Assembly (NCBI RefSeq): GCF_025118155.1
Contig: NW_026251395.1
Location: forward strand, 310,001 to 374,000
Origin: Cokeromyces recurvatus
Taxonomy: Eukaryota; Mucoromycota; Mucoromycetes; Mucorales; Mucoraceae
Direction: 5' to 3'
DNA length: 64,000 nt
The position numbers were made by a program, and so were the translations under genes. How positions within the stretch are numbered: the stretch's first letter is position 1; the number at the start of each line of letters is the position of its first letter. Under the pieces are notes generated by a model. That model was not told the DNA's origin and made no database searches. It was given only the letters and a program-made list of their open reading frames with translations. This document shows positions 11,394 to 23,740 of the stretch, piece after piece.

Positions 11394-11989
11394 TTGCCTC
11401 CCCCTTTTTTTGTTTTGAAGAAAATAAAAAAATAAAAAAAAAATAAAAAATAAAAAATCTTGAAATAGTTAGTGCCGTTCATGAATTACAGTTATTGTCT
11501 TTTACTATTTGTAACTATGAGCAGTCAAGATAAATCGCTAACCCTTTAAGTGAACATTAAGAAGCTTAATATGAAATGAGAAAAACAGATTATGTACATA
11601 AATAATTACTAAAAAAAAAAGCTTATTCTGTAAAAGCATAAAGGGCCTTTTTTTTTTGCAAACAAAAACAGCATCTTTCATTACTTGTCGTATTTTATAA
11701 TGACATGTTTTTAACAAAAAGTATATGAAGCACAGTTGCTTAAATTCATTACAATCAGTTTATTACTAATTAAATATAAAAAAAATGTTACCGTATAAGC
11801 AGAGTAATCCTTTTTTTTTTTTTTTTTTTTTTAAATGAATATACAAAGCATAATAATAATTAGAAAAAAAAAAAGCTGTTAGTTGTTCTTATGAAAATGG
11901 AGTATTTTCATGTGACTTTTGCATACAAACATAAATTTCGCGCTACTTTTTTAATTTTCTTTTTATTTATTTATTTTTTTTTTTAATAA
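11394..11989. promoter_or_regulatory. Divergent promoter region, pfkB kinase / SUMO protease
   Basis: 596 bp between two divergent start codons, with several T/A runs (11813-11832 is the longest). No coding segment is recognised. The promoter role is inferred from orientation. Confidence 0.5.
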
Positions 11990-13338
11990 ATGAGCCTTAC
12001 GATAACAAGTAGATTACCAACTAATTTTGATTCAGAGATCAATAAAAAGATGAAGAAAGGTAAACAACCTTGGTTTTTTCTTTTCTTTTTTATTTTAGAT
12101 TATAACCTCAATCTATATATATAAAAAAATCAGACGTTCATTTTGCTCCTAATGACTCCCATTCAAAACAAAACGATACCATTAACAAAGCTAGTAACCG
12201 TTCGGCTTTTTATACACAATTTATATCTACATCACCTATAGAAAAATCTACACAAGTCAATCTTTCAAATAATTTAGCGAACAAGAAATTTCAAGATGAT
12301 ATTGACTCCATTTTATACAAATTAAAAAAATTAAAGGTAGATTCGTCTAAGGTTGGAAAAAAAAAAAAAGCTTCAAACTTAATTTTTGTATTCATTGTAT
12401 ATGTTATAGACACAACTTCATAATGATACAAATCGTTTTGAGGTAAGTAATATCTCTTTCTTTTTATCTAAATAACTACAAGCTTTTTTTTTTTAACATT
12501 TTTTTTTCTTTTTAAGGATATTATACAACCTTTAGTGATAAAAAATAAAGAGCATGAAGAACGTTATGATGCAACAGCTATATCCACTACTACAGAAACT
12601 GTAAAACCACTTACAGATCAAGAAAATGAGATTGTGGATCAACTTTTTAAAAAGGGACAATCGGGACAAATAGCTCAAATCAAAAATGCAGTTGTAGAAT
12701 TTAAAGATATTTATAGACTGTATCCCGAAACATGGCTGAACGATGAGATTGTCAATTTTTATTTTGAATTACTAGCAGAGCGATCAACAAAAATCAACGG
12801 ATTACCGTCAATTCATTGTTTCAGTACATTTTTCTTTTCGACTTTACAAGATCAAGGATATGTAAGAGTAAAAAGGTGGACAAAGAAGGTAAAGAGAATG
12901 GGTGGGGGGATACTCGGCCAAAAAAAAAAAAAGGGATTCTTATATAGTAGTTTATAGGTCGATATCTTTGCCAAAGATTTATTATTTATACCAATCAATC
13001 AATCTTATCATTGGGTGCTAGGAGTGATTGATATGAAAAATAAAAAGGTGCTGGTCTATGACTCTCTAGGAGGCGATCATGATCGAACATTAGCCATCTT
13101 CCTTGAATATTTAAAACAGGAACATTTAGATAAAAAGAAAATTCCTTTTGATACGACTGGATGGACAAAAGTAGTGCCAAAGGACATTCCTCGTCAAGGT
13201 AATATGTCGGACTGTGGAGCTTTTACATGCACGTTTGCAGAAAGATTATCAAAACAGCAGCCTTTTAACTTTTCTCAAGATGACATGACTATCATTCGAC
13301 GACGAATTGCACTGAATATTTACAAAAAAGAACTTTAA
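11990..13338 (+). CDS. ULP1: Ulp1/SENP-type SUMO protease (C48)
   Basis: Processes SUMO precursors and removes SUMO from targets. Five exons (11990-12059, 12134-12336, 12410-12442, 12517-12888, 12958-13338) sum to 352 aa with every phase consistent. The N-terminal 150 residues are unconserved. The catalytic domain begins at RLYPETWLNDEIVNFYFELL, where WLND is the SUMO-contacting motif. It contains the catalytic triad as H in SYHWVLGVID, D in VLVYDSLGG and C in NMSDCGAFTC, with the oxyanion Gln in PRQGNMSDCG. The family-typical spacing and last helix are intact. It is short compared with yeast Ulp1 (621 aa) and lacks an obvious nuclear-pore anchoring region, so localisation is unknown. Exon 3 is only 33 nt. 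Confidence 0.92.
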
Positions 13339-13563
13339 TTCCTTTTTTTTTTTTAAAAAAAAAAAACAAATTGTATATATCTCGTTATTTTTTTTTTTTA
13401 TGATACAATATGTAATAATTTCATAGTAAATATATCTTACAAGTGTTTTATTACTATTTTATATATATATATAGATATATATTTCATCAATGTTATTTGT
13501 TTTATGTAATAATAAAGTAAACGACTGTATAAAAAAAAATGCATCCTTTCTTTTTTTTTTTTC

Positions 13564-16500
13564 TTAATCAGCATCAACAAACATACGAGGAGCAATATTC
13601 ATGGCCATTAATTCTTGGAATAAAAGTTTACATGCATAAGGAATATGAATTTGAGATATTCTTGTCTTGTTTCTACATGCACGACATTCAAAATTATTCT
13701 TTTTCAAATTAGCAATAGCCATTAAACCACAAATATCACAAACATGAATACGATAAGCATCTGAGGCATCAAATAAACGCTCCTTTAAGAACTGTGCAAC
13801 ACCATGACTGATCATACTGTTAACAATAATAATAAATAAGTATTAGTATCATTATGATTATTTCTTTTTTCTTTTTCTTTCTTTACCAATCTCTTTCCAT
13901 TTCACCAAAACGAAGACCACCATCTCTAGAACGACCTTCGACTGGTTGTCTTGTCAAAATCTGTACAGGACCTCTAGCTCTACTATGAATCTTATCATCT
14001 ACCATGTGTTTTAAACGTTGGTAATAAGTAGGACCTAAAAATACTTGTGCATTTAATTTGCGACCTGTAAAACCATTATACATCACTTCAAAGCCACGAG
14101 ATTGATAACCCTGGGATTGCAAAGCTTGTGAAATGGCCTCAACAGTAACATCTGTAAAAGGTGTAGCATCACCTTCATTACCTGTCAAAGTTGACACTTT
14201 GCCAAGCAAACATTCAATCATGTGACCGATTGTCATACGTGAAGGAATGGCGTGAGGATTGATGATAAGATCGGGAGTAATGCCTTCTGCAGAAAAGGGG
14301 AAATCTTCTTGTCTATATGTCATACCAATCGTACCCTTTTGACCGTGACGTGAGGCAAACTTATCTCCCATTTGGGGTACACGAGTTGAACGAACACGGA
14401 CCTTGACAAATTTAAGACCATCTTGGTTGGTCGTCAGCATCACTTGATCTACAATACCTGTTTCAGTAGATCGAAGTGGAGTAGAGGCATCACGCTTACT
14501 ATGTGTCGTTGTCCTTTGCCCTAATTCCTCAGAGTCAGCAGGAATAGGTGCTGTCTTACCAATAATGATATCATCACCAGAGACACGTGTACCAGGAGCA
14601 ATTAAGCCATCATCTTCTAATTTTTCATAGGTACCGTGTTTTAAACGTAATGTTGTATCACGAGTAGGCTTCTCAAACTCTTCCATAAACATCATACCTG
14701 CCTTCTTTTCAGCATCCATATAGGTACGGAAGAAAAGAGATCGGAAAAGGCCACGATCGATACTACTTTGATTCATAATGACGGAATCTTCTTGGTTATA
14801 ACCAGAATAACACAAAATAGCGACAATTGCATTTTGTCCAGCAGGTAATTCTCTAAAACGCAAAAATTCCATAGATCTTGTCGTTGTAAGTGGTTTTTGA
14901 GGATAATACAAGATGTTTGCCAACGTATCCATACGCGTTTGGAAGTTTGTAAGATAGACACCCATAGCTTGTTTACCCATAGCGGATTGATATGTGTTAC
15001 GAGGAGATTGATTGTGATCTGGGAAGGGAATGATACTAGCACAGATACCAAGAATCATACTTGGATGAATTTCACAATGGGTCCAGGTATGTGAATAGTT
15101 ACCGGTTTGAGACTTAACACGACTAGCCAAATCACGTGTCTCCTCAAGTGGAGCACCAAACTGAGCTGTCATACGAGATTCAGCTAAATCTTCAGGTGTC
15201 ATACAAATCATAGCTGTTTCTTCTTCATCAGCATCCACATATTCGACAATACCATCTGCAATCAAGTTTTGCCAGCCATATTCATCCTCAGGATCTTGAA
15301 GACGTGTAACATGATGACGTGTCAATTTGAGTTGTTGGTCTTCAACCAAGAAAAGAGGTCGACAGCAACGACCTGCATCTGTATACATTCTTAACTCCTT
15401 TTCACGAATATCACGTACAATACTAACTTCAGGAGAAATATCAACAGAACGTCTCATTTGCTTAAGTGAATTGATTAATTCAGCTGGATCACGATGAATA
15501 CCAATCCAGACACCATTAACAAAGACTTTTGTAGCATCTGCAATGCTATTTGTACTCAATTCTTCTAGATTCTCCATGGCCCATTCTTCCAAGAACATGA
15601 TTAAAGGATGAGCAGCTGAGCCAACAGAAATATAAGACATGAGGGCTAAATTCTTGACAAGACCACATGCTTGACCTTCAGGTGTTTCAGCGGGGCAAAC
15701 AAGACCCCAATGTGTATTATGTAATTGACGAGGTTTAGCAATCTTACCATCACGACCAATGGGTGTATTACAACGACGTAAATGAGATAATGTAGAAGCA
15801 AATGTATATCTATTTAATACTTGAGAGACACCAGCACGAGATTGCATGGCTTTCTTTTGGTCACCCCAGTTACCAGTGGCCAAAGAATATTTAAGACCAT
15901 TGGTAATCGTATTCGATTTAACAGCAAGAGTCAAGTTAAACTCTCGACTCGATTCAATACATTTTTGAAGATATTTAGCTACATCCTTTGTCAACTTTTT
16001 GAATAAGAGACGGAAGAGGCCAGCCATTAGAGGACCTGCCAGATCCATACGCTTTTTACCATAGTGATCACGATCATCTAATTCACGACGTTCAAGCGCA
16101 GCCAATAATAAACGATGAATCATATAACCAAAGAAATATGATTTACGAGTTTCAGTTTTATAAGCTGTACCAACATGAGGCAATAGTTCTTTTTGAAGAA
16201 TTTCAGAAGCATATTTGATACGTTTATCTCTTGTTGCACCCACAGTTGTACCTCTCTTACCGATAAAGTCCAAAGCTACTTCATGATCTTGAATGACAAA
16301 GGCCTCTTCAATAGAAGGTTTCAACAATTCCAACATTTCATAATCATTACGATCGTAACAGATATGCTCCAAGACATCTCTATCAGAGACTTGACCTAAA
16401 GCACGGAAAACAATAACGATTGGGATTTCAGAACGAATATAAGGTAAGGCGGCACGAATACATTGCCCAGATGTGCCACGTTCAGAAGAAGGTCTTAACA

Positions 16501-17645
16501 TCTTAATAAAGAGAGGAGAGGCATTTTTTGAACCTTTTTCGGCTTGTGATCTAATTTCAGCAGTATATTGAACGTTGGAAGGTGGAGCCTTTGAGAAAAC
16601 ATATACAGTATTTGTAGCCATACGTTCTTGAGCAATCAAGACTTTCTCAGAACCATTAATTACAAAATAACCACCCATATCAAAAGAACACTCATTTAAT
16701 TCATGCATTGTGTTTTCCGGCATTCCATGAAGAATACAATATGTTGATTTTAACATGATAGGAACCTATAAGATTTGAAAGACCCAATTTATATCTATTT
16801 TTTATCGATTCAATTTACTTCTTACCTTGCCAATAAACACTTTAGTCCATGGTGGATTTTCTGAGCCATGCTCATCTTGGAAAAGATCGTTAGGACTTTT
16901 ATTAGGATTGTTAGGATCAAATGGCACTGCAATTTGTGTACGTTTACTCATATCCACATATAAAGGAGAAGCATAGCTATATCAAAATAAAACCTTTTTA
17001 ACATACTTTTTCAAAAAAAAATAAAAAATAATATAAAAATTCAGATGATATATACGTTAAATTACGAATACGCGCCTCTTGAGGAAACATGGGTTGAGTA
17101 CTACCATCGGCTTCAGTCATTGTAGGTTTTGATAAGTAAATCTGACCAAATTGAATTATATAACGTTTCTAATAATAATAAGTAGATATTAAATTTTAGC
17201 CATTCTATTAACATGTATAAATAAATGTCTATTTACTGTCACATCACCGTCTCCACCAACATGTTGAAGCACAAGGTTCGAATTTTCGTCAACTAATTCC
17301 TGCATTGTATTTTGCACAAATTCATCAAATGAATCCAACTGTTGTCTAACGAGACCTTTTTCTTCAAAGAAAGAAGAAATGACTGTCCAGCAATCTTCCT
17401 GACTATTATTTTTTTTAAGAAAAAAAAACGAATAGTTAATAATGAAGGCTTCTATTTTTTTTTTTTTTTCAATTGTTGAAACATACGTGATGGGCTCGTC
17501 TTCATACATCTCCTCACCTTCCGGAAGAAAATACTCTACCAGTAAAAATAGATCATGTTATTGATCTATTCAACTAAACAGTTTAGCTTTTTGCCAAATT
17601 ACCATTTTCCGCCATTCTATAGCTGTCATCCATAATATCTGTCAT
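13564..17645 (-). CDS. RPB2: DNA-directed RNA polymerase II second-largest subunit
   Basis: The beta-like core subunit of RNA polymerase II in the nucleus. Seven exons (17645-17603, 17535-17487, 17402-17237, 17168-17056, 16976-16826, 16765-13887, 13816-13564) are phase-consistent and give 1217 aa, close to yeast Rpb2 (1224). Landmarks include [14 protein letters not shown] at the start, [56 protein letters not shown], the [12 protein letters not shown] active-site loop, [16 protein letters not shown], and a C-terminal zinc site formed by CDICG and CRAC in the last exon. Five small introns cluster in the first 900 bp. Start chosen at MTDIMDD; the second Met (codon 5) is possible. An A-run follows the stop on the coding strand. 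Confidence 0.98.
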
Positions 17646-18016
17646 TCTTTTTATATATAAAAATTATTATATGAATGTAGTTGAATAAGTTGGAAATAAA
17701 ATGGTTGTAAAATGATGTTGAATCGAGTATTTATTTTCTTGTAATCGTTTATTGTAATAAAGTATGTTAAAAAAGGTTTCTTTCTGTCTTTCTCTAAATC
17801 TTTTTTCACTAAATTACAAAAAAAAAAAAATAAACAAATAAAAAAAAGACTGATTAAAAATTAATTAACATGTAATTTATTTTTTTCTTTCGAGATAAAT
17901 GGAAACCTTATCAAAGTACCTATATAATACAAGAGAAAAAGTATAAAAGAGAAAGGGAGAAAAGAAATAATTGTCGATTTCTATTTAATTAGAAATAAGA
18001 AGACAAAAAGCCAAAA

Positions 18017-18059
<43 letters not shown>

Positions 18060-18242
18060 TAATTATTCTAAAAAATCTTTACTAGCGCGCAGCAGAAGAG
18101 ACATAGTATAGTTCCGACAACAAATCAACAATTCGAAATTTAAAAAAAAAAAAATTGAACGACGGTCTTTTTTATTTCTCCTATAAGCTTTTTCTTTATT
18201 AAAGAAAAAAAAAATGTAAACAGCACCATTAAATATAATACT
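17646..18242. promoter_or_regulatory. Upstream region of RPB2
   Basis: About 600 bp upstream of the RPB2 start, with an A-run of about 38 nt (T on the RPB2 coding strand) near 18019-18057. No coding segment is recognised. Confidence 0.4.
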
Positions 18243-18679
18243 ATGTCAGGACTTTCTTTAGTAAATAAAGTCAGATTATAAGATATAGAGCTGGAAGATT
18301 TTGCTGTTCAATATGACAATATTGAATTACTGATTAATTTTAGCAAGTTCTGTGAGATTCAGACAATGGGAACAATGAATAATGCATCAAGTTTATATTA
18401 TGAATTTTGAAGAGTTTCTTATATAGCTCCAATCTTGACAAAATTAAGTACATTATTAAACTTAAAATATGAATCGGGTTGCTCGGTCCTTGCGGTGTTA
18501 ATGATTTGTAGTATTTTCCACAGCATAGTTTAACGGTTACTGAGCTTGCTCAACATTATAAGAGTATCATCTGTATCTCGTAAAGTACCTAAAAAAAAGG
18601 CTTAAAAAAAAAGATAAAGCTAGTTCGGTATTATTTCCTTTATTGTGCTCAAAGAGATTACCAAAAAAGAAAAAAAAAG

Positions 18680-18712
<33 letters not shown>

Positions 18713-19740
18713 TATGATGTATAATACTTGATCACGCATGATGAAGTTGATAAAATTGATTATGTGTTGTGAACGTTGTTGTTGTTTTTTTTTGGCATGT
18801 ATTGAAGAGAAAAAGTATGAGAATATACTTATATAAAATGCTGAATAGTTAATGCCACATATAGTGTCATGAATTAATTTTTTTTACCACTGCTATTATA
18901 TATGTACACGAAGAATCTAAGGGTTCACAAACAGATAATAGTACGTGTTTAGTTGGTATTCCCTGACTTGAGATTAACGAATTTTAGATGTTAAAGACTA
19001 TATTTTCACTTAATGGAATAACATTATATAATTGTTCTCGTATCTTGACGTCAAACACTCAACAGTGCATAAATATAGATTCTTCGCTGACGGTATATCT
19101 TGAAAAGTTAAAATACTTCTGTACACAAAAGTGCTAAAGAGTTAATAAGTATTGCATGATCAATTGATATTGAACCAGAAGAGATCCTCGAGCAAGTGGG
19201 ACTTTATCTGAACAAACACGATAAATGTCTGACAGATTATCAGACCAGTTTCCATGTAATTAATTTTAATGTATTATTTTGCAATAATGTAGATATATAT
19301 TTCTCTTGGTCTTTCTTTTATAGACATAAAATATTCTGAATAGTCGTATCTCATTAGCTCTTTTGTCTGTTTTACGTGACATTATACGTACACCCTTTCC
19401 ATTTGAGAATGATAAAGGTGACAAGTCCATAACTAAGTATATTGAAAAATAGTTCATCATCTACATGAATCCCAATTTGGACGTGGTGCATAATACTGTC
19501 TTTCCCAGGCAAGCTTAATAAATGGTTTAAAGCGGCATGGGTTTTTGAGTAGAAGAAAAGAAGTATATGCACTATGTAATAAGCGGGGAAGAGAGGGAAG
19601 ATGAACTAATTATGATACCACAAGACTTCTTCTTTGCAATAGTAGTGACCATACTAATGTAATATCTCGATCTGAGCGCATACAAACCGCTTTCATTCTT
19701 CAACAACTAACAGCCGAAAGTAACAGACAGCAGTATTAAA
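18243..19740 (+). pseudogene. Decayed protein-coding gene of unknown family
   Basis: Several stretches on the plus strand read like protein although no open frame is long. A frame from ATG at 18243 runs about 117 codons with only three stops (first at 18279), where about nine would be expected by chance at this composition. At 19134-19256 one frame reads AKELISIA, a TGA, then SIDIEPEEILEQVGLYLNKH and on to DYQTSF. At 19339-19451 another reads NSRISLALLSVLRDIIRTPF, and near 19662-19735 SRSERIQTAFILQQL. The amphipathic, helical flavour and order on one strand suggest a broken multi-exon gene. I cannot name its family. Confidence 0.4.
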
Positions 19741-20049
19741 ACTCTTGAAAAAAAAATACTACCTAATAACAAACTTCTAGTGAACAAACACATGTGCCAT
19801 TAGATCGATAAACTAAATATCTAACCACTGCAACAGTGGGCAGAACCCTTTATAATATTTCAGGTAGAAAAGTCTGAACATTATCCTCTCATTTGTCTGA
19901 AACTAGTTTTTTTTTCTGTCTAATTTTTTTTTTTTTTTTTTTTTTTTTGCTGACAGTAATTTAAAATCAGCAATCAGAACGTCGTCACGTAATCAACATT
20001 ATACAAAAACCAAAGCTTCTTCTTTTTTAAGAGAAAAAAATGCGGTATT

Positions 20050-20321
20050 ATGGAAGAGTTCATTCGTAATTATTGTACTTGTGAATCAGACAATAAATCA
20101 AAACATATCATTGAAAACCATGTTGATACTATTTTAACGAACATATTGCAGCCTATTTTTCAAAAGGAAGCCGTAAATCATCCTATTTTATCAAGAAAAC
20201 CTAAATCAAAATATGGGACAGATGATTTCATTGACAAACAAGAATGGAAAACTAACAATTATGTAGACATTTTAATGTGGATTACAGACAATATATCAGT
20301 AAGACACATCTACATGCATAC

Positions 20322-20356
<35 letters not shown>

Positions 20357-21400
20357 ACATAGATGTGCTAACATGTATAATGTAAAAAGGCAAAAAAATT
20401 AGAAAGCAATTTACATTTGATATTACCACCGATCATGATTGTGCTAGATGACTATGATATTGAATATAAAATAAAGGGAATAAAAATGGTGCATAAAATG
20501 ATTAGTTTATTAGATTCGTCATTTATTTCCAGAAATGGTCTAGATAATGTCTTTTTTGAGGTACACATACTATCTATTTTATTAAAATTTTAATGATGCT
20601 TATTTTTATTTTTATTTTCAGTCTTTATTCAAGTGTACTAGCTATTTATCACAAGATCGAGATGAGCCATTATTGAGAGTAACTTATGCTTGTTTATTGG
20701 ATTTACTTGCTAAAAGAAAAAAAGATCAAAAGACGACTGAACTCTATGAACGTGTACTTAAAGATGGCATAGTGACAGGATTTATCTATGCAGGCGAAAA
20801 AATCAAATTTTTGCCAGTTTTAATAAAGCCGATCTCTGTCTTGTATGAAGAATTAGGCATTATTGGTGTACAGTATTTAAAAGCTATTGTACCTATACTT
20901 TGTGATTCAATCTCCATGTATTCAGGTCACAATCCAGCAATTAAAGAAATTAATTTGATGGCAGCACAGTCGTTAATTATTATTATAAAGAAATGTTGGC
21001 CACGGTATGTTATTTTATATATCAATCTACTTTATTTTTAATCTTATTATATCCTCTTTTTCTTTTAAAAAAAAGTATACCAGCTTATAAGGGTAAAATC
21101 ATTCAAGCTATAGCGAAAGCATGGACATATTATTTCAATAAGAAAGGTAAAAGTTGAAATATTAAATCAGGTAAATGTATACAATTAACCATCAAATTTA
21201 TTAGATGATACGATGTGTCAATTATTAAAAGAACTATATCGCATTTTTGAAGCTGCTTGTCAAGGCCAAGAAAAAGTAAGTTTTTTTTTTTTTTCTTTTG
21301 TATATTCAATGTGTATATTAAAAATAATATTGCTTTATAGGCTGATAAAGATGCGTTAGTGGCATTCAATCCATCTGTATTTGAGCCTTTATTTACATAG
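20050..21400 (+). CDS. TTI2: TELO2-interacting protein 2 homologue (TTT complex)
   Basis: Tti2 is part of the Tel2-Tti1-Tti2 co-chaperone that matures PIKK kinases (TOR, ATM, ATR) with Hsp90. Six exons (20050-20298, 20390-20560, 20622-21004, 21076-21146, 21205-21275, 21341-21400) are in phase and give 334 aa. The best family match is the helical-repeat motif VLDDYDIEYKIKGIKMVHKM after a PPIM segment, followed by SLFKCTSYLSQD, PLLRVTYACLLDLL, a hydrophobic ALPHA-helix-rich body, and the C-terminal ending NPSVFEPLF. It is short but within the fungal range. A (TA)n/(ATAC)n tract sits in intron 1. Upstream 100 bp contain a T-run on the coding strand. Confidence 0.82.
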
Positions 21401-21652
21401 ATTTTATTGTATATATACCACATCTTTATTACTTAATAAACAATAAAAAGGAGAAAAAAAAATGATATTATACCTCTTTCTTTTTAAATACAAATAAAAT
21501 AGATTGTTATGCAAACTTGACTTGTACGTGCTGCTAGAATTTTTTTTTTTTTCGCTAATCTGAAGCAATTCCGGGGGGATAAAAAAAAAAAAAAAAAACT
21601 GGTTCAGATTCTTCTTTTTGGCTATTCATTCATTTCTTCAGTTATAGTTTAC

Positions 21653-23245
21653 ATGTTTAGCATTTCTAGGGCATTTTCTACAGCTGTTAGTGGACCATTC
21701 AAATTGGCCATTGTTGGAAGTGGTCCTGCTGGTTTTTATACTGCTCATCGATTACTAAAAGAATGGCCAAATACACAAATTGACATGTTTGACATTTTAC
21801 CTGTACCTCATGGCTTAGTAAGATTCGGTGTTGCCCCTGATCATCCTGAAGTAAAAGTAAATGTTTAAAAATTTCAAAATATAAAGTTTGTAATTGTATG
21901 ACATTGAAACAGTTAAAATCCTTTTTCTTTTTATATATATGCACCTTCAGAATGTCATGACCACTTTTGATAAAGTTGCGGAAGATGATCGTTTTCGTTT
22001 TTTTGGAAATGTTCCTATTGGCACCCAATTTGCAAAAGGAATTGGTATAAAGGAATTACAGGAAAATTTCGATGCTGTGCTTCTTTCTTATGGTGCAAGC
22101 GAAGATAGAAAACTGGGAATTCCTGGCGAAGATGCTTACGGAGTTGAGTCAGCCCGAAGTTTTGTTAGTTGGTACAATGGGCATCCTAACTATTGTGACC
22201 TTCAAATACCTCCATTAGATGATACAGATACTGCAGTTGTTATTGGTCAAGGCAATGTAGCACTTGATATTGCTCGTATTTTATTAAGCCCAATAGATGT
22301 CTTGCGTAAAACAGATATTACAGAATATGCATTAGAAGCCTTGTCCAAGAGTAAGATTAAACATGTACATGTAGTAGGTCGTAGAGGTCCTGTACAGGTA
22401 AAAAAAAATAACTGCAAAGGCTATTTTGATACAGATATCTCTTTAAGGAGGATTATTCATCTTATCAAGTTTACTTTTAGGTTTCATTTACTTCAAAAGA
22501 ATTAAGAGAGCAAATGGCATTGCCTGGAGTTGAATTTCATGCTGATATGGACTTAATAAAGAAAGAAATTACTGATTCTCAAGCATTTATTAGTAAGAAT
22601 AGGCCTTTAAAACGTCTTTTGAGTTTGTTAGAAAAGGGTTCACCTACAAAACAAGGGGATAAATCGTGGACGGCTAAGTTTTTACGTAGTCCAATTGAAG
22701 TATTGACAAATGGTCAAAAGGCTTGTGGAATTAAATATGAACTAAATCGACTAGAGGGACCTTTAGAACAACGAAAGGCAATAGGCACGGGCGAATATGA
22801 GACACAAGAATGCGGAGTCATTTTGACAAGTATTGGCTATAAAAGTATTCCTATTGATGATAGTATCCCATTTGATAAACGTCAAGGTCGTATACCAAAT
22901 CGTTACGGGAAAATGATGAAGGATGGTGAAGAAGTATCAGGTATGTATACAGCAGGTTGGCTTAAGAGAGGACCTACAGGTGTTATTGTATCTACTATGA
23001 CCGATGCCTATGAGACTGCTGATACCATTGTAGATGATTTAAAGAATGGAAAGGAAATGCTTGATCGAGGTGAATCCAAAGCAGGAGCTGAAGGTTTAAA
23101 GAAATTGATGGAAAAAAGAAATATTCGACCTGTTAATTATCAGGATTGGAAGAAAATTGAGGCTGCAGAATTTGCTATTGGAGAGAAAATGGGTAAGCCT
23201 CGTGAAAAGTTCTGTAAGATTAAAGATATGTTAGATGTTCTATAG
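21653..23245 (+). CDS. ARH1: NADPH:adrenodoxin (ferredoxin) reductase, mitochondrial
   Basis: Passes electrons from NADPH to mitochondrial ferredoxin for Fe-S cluster, haem A and related synthesis. Three exons (21653-21856, 21951-22397, 22481-23245) give 471 aa. The N terminus MFSISRAFSTAVSG is a plausible mitochondrial targeting sequence. The FAD-binding motif is AIVGSGPAGFYTAHRLL, followed by LPVPHGLVRFGVAPDHPEVK, and the NADP-binding motif is VVIGQGNVALDIARILL with VHVVGRRGPVQV. The C-terminal FAD motif is MYTAGWLKRGPTGVI. All are canonical, with no missing catalytic residues. The exon 1/2 junction (HPEVK|NVMTTF) matches the family exactly. Confidence 0.96.
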
Positions 23246-23599
23246 ATTCAATTATTATACTATTTATTCCATCTTTATGTCATATAATTCAGTTAATACA
23301 TTATTATTATACATCTTTAACAGTAAATAATCCTTTTATTAAAGATATTGATTAAATAATCTATTACCTACACTATTCTGAGGCAAAAAAAAAAAAGTGT
23401 CTATATTTTAACTCAAACTAATTTTTATTTACAATTCACATGTTCATAAATAAAAAAATGTATACGTAATATGTTTAAATTGATTGGATAAAAATATTTA
23501 CTCCTTGAATGAATTTACTCCTTAAAAAAGGGAAAAAAAAAAGATATAAAAAGGGGGTCAAAAAATTGTAAAATTCCCTTTTTTTTTTTCTTTTTTTCT
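23246..23599. other. 3' flank of ARH1
   Basis: AT-rich sequence with A and T runs. No coding or RNA feature is seen. It separates ARH1 from the GC-rich block. Confidence 0.4.
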
Positions 23600-23603
23600 T
23601 TAT

Positions 23604-23735
23604 GATCATCAACCGGCTATTCCACGGCCGTGAAATGGCTGGGCCTGATCAGCCTGGAGTGTCTCTTCAGTTGCTTGTACGCCCTCGGGAGGTGTGAGGG
23701 GGTATACTTCTGTCGTTCAGATGCGTCCATTTCAG
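23604..23735. ncRNA. Isolated GC-rich, hairpin-forming block (candidate structured RNA)
   Basis: About 130 bp of roughly balanced GC content in otherwise very AT-rich DNA. Two strong hairpins are visible. At 23613-23642, a 9-bp stem (two G-U pairs) is followed by a C-A mismatch, 3 more pairs and a GGCC loop. At 23676-23706, a 5-bp inner stem CCCTC/GAGGG is followed by a G-G mismatch, then 5 outer pairs, with a 9-nt loop. A short GGC/GCC stem may form between them. No frame is protein-like. I could not match it to tRNA, 5S, SRP, RNase P/MRP, spliceosomal RNAs or TPP riboswitches. Strand is unknown because the hairpins are symmetric. It could also be a 3'-UTR element or a DNA-level feature. Confidence 0.4.
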
Positions 23736-23740
23736 AAATA

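Noticed and set aside
14773..16399. Additional frames on both strands inside RPB2
   Set aside because: They are shadows of a strongly conserved coding exon.
23604..23735. TPP riboswitch, SRP RNA or U-snRNA identity for the GC-rich block
   Set aside because: Short look-alikes exist (for example CCTGATC and GTATACTT), but none of the defining conserved cores is present on either strand.
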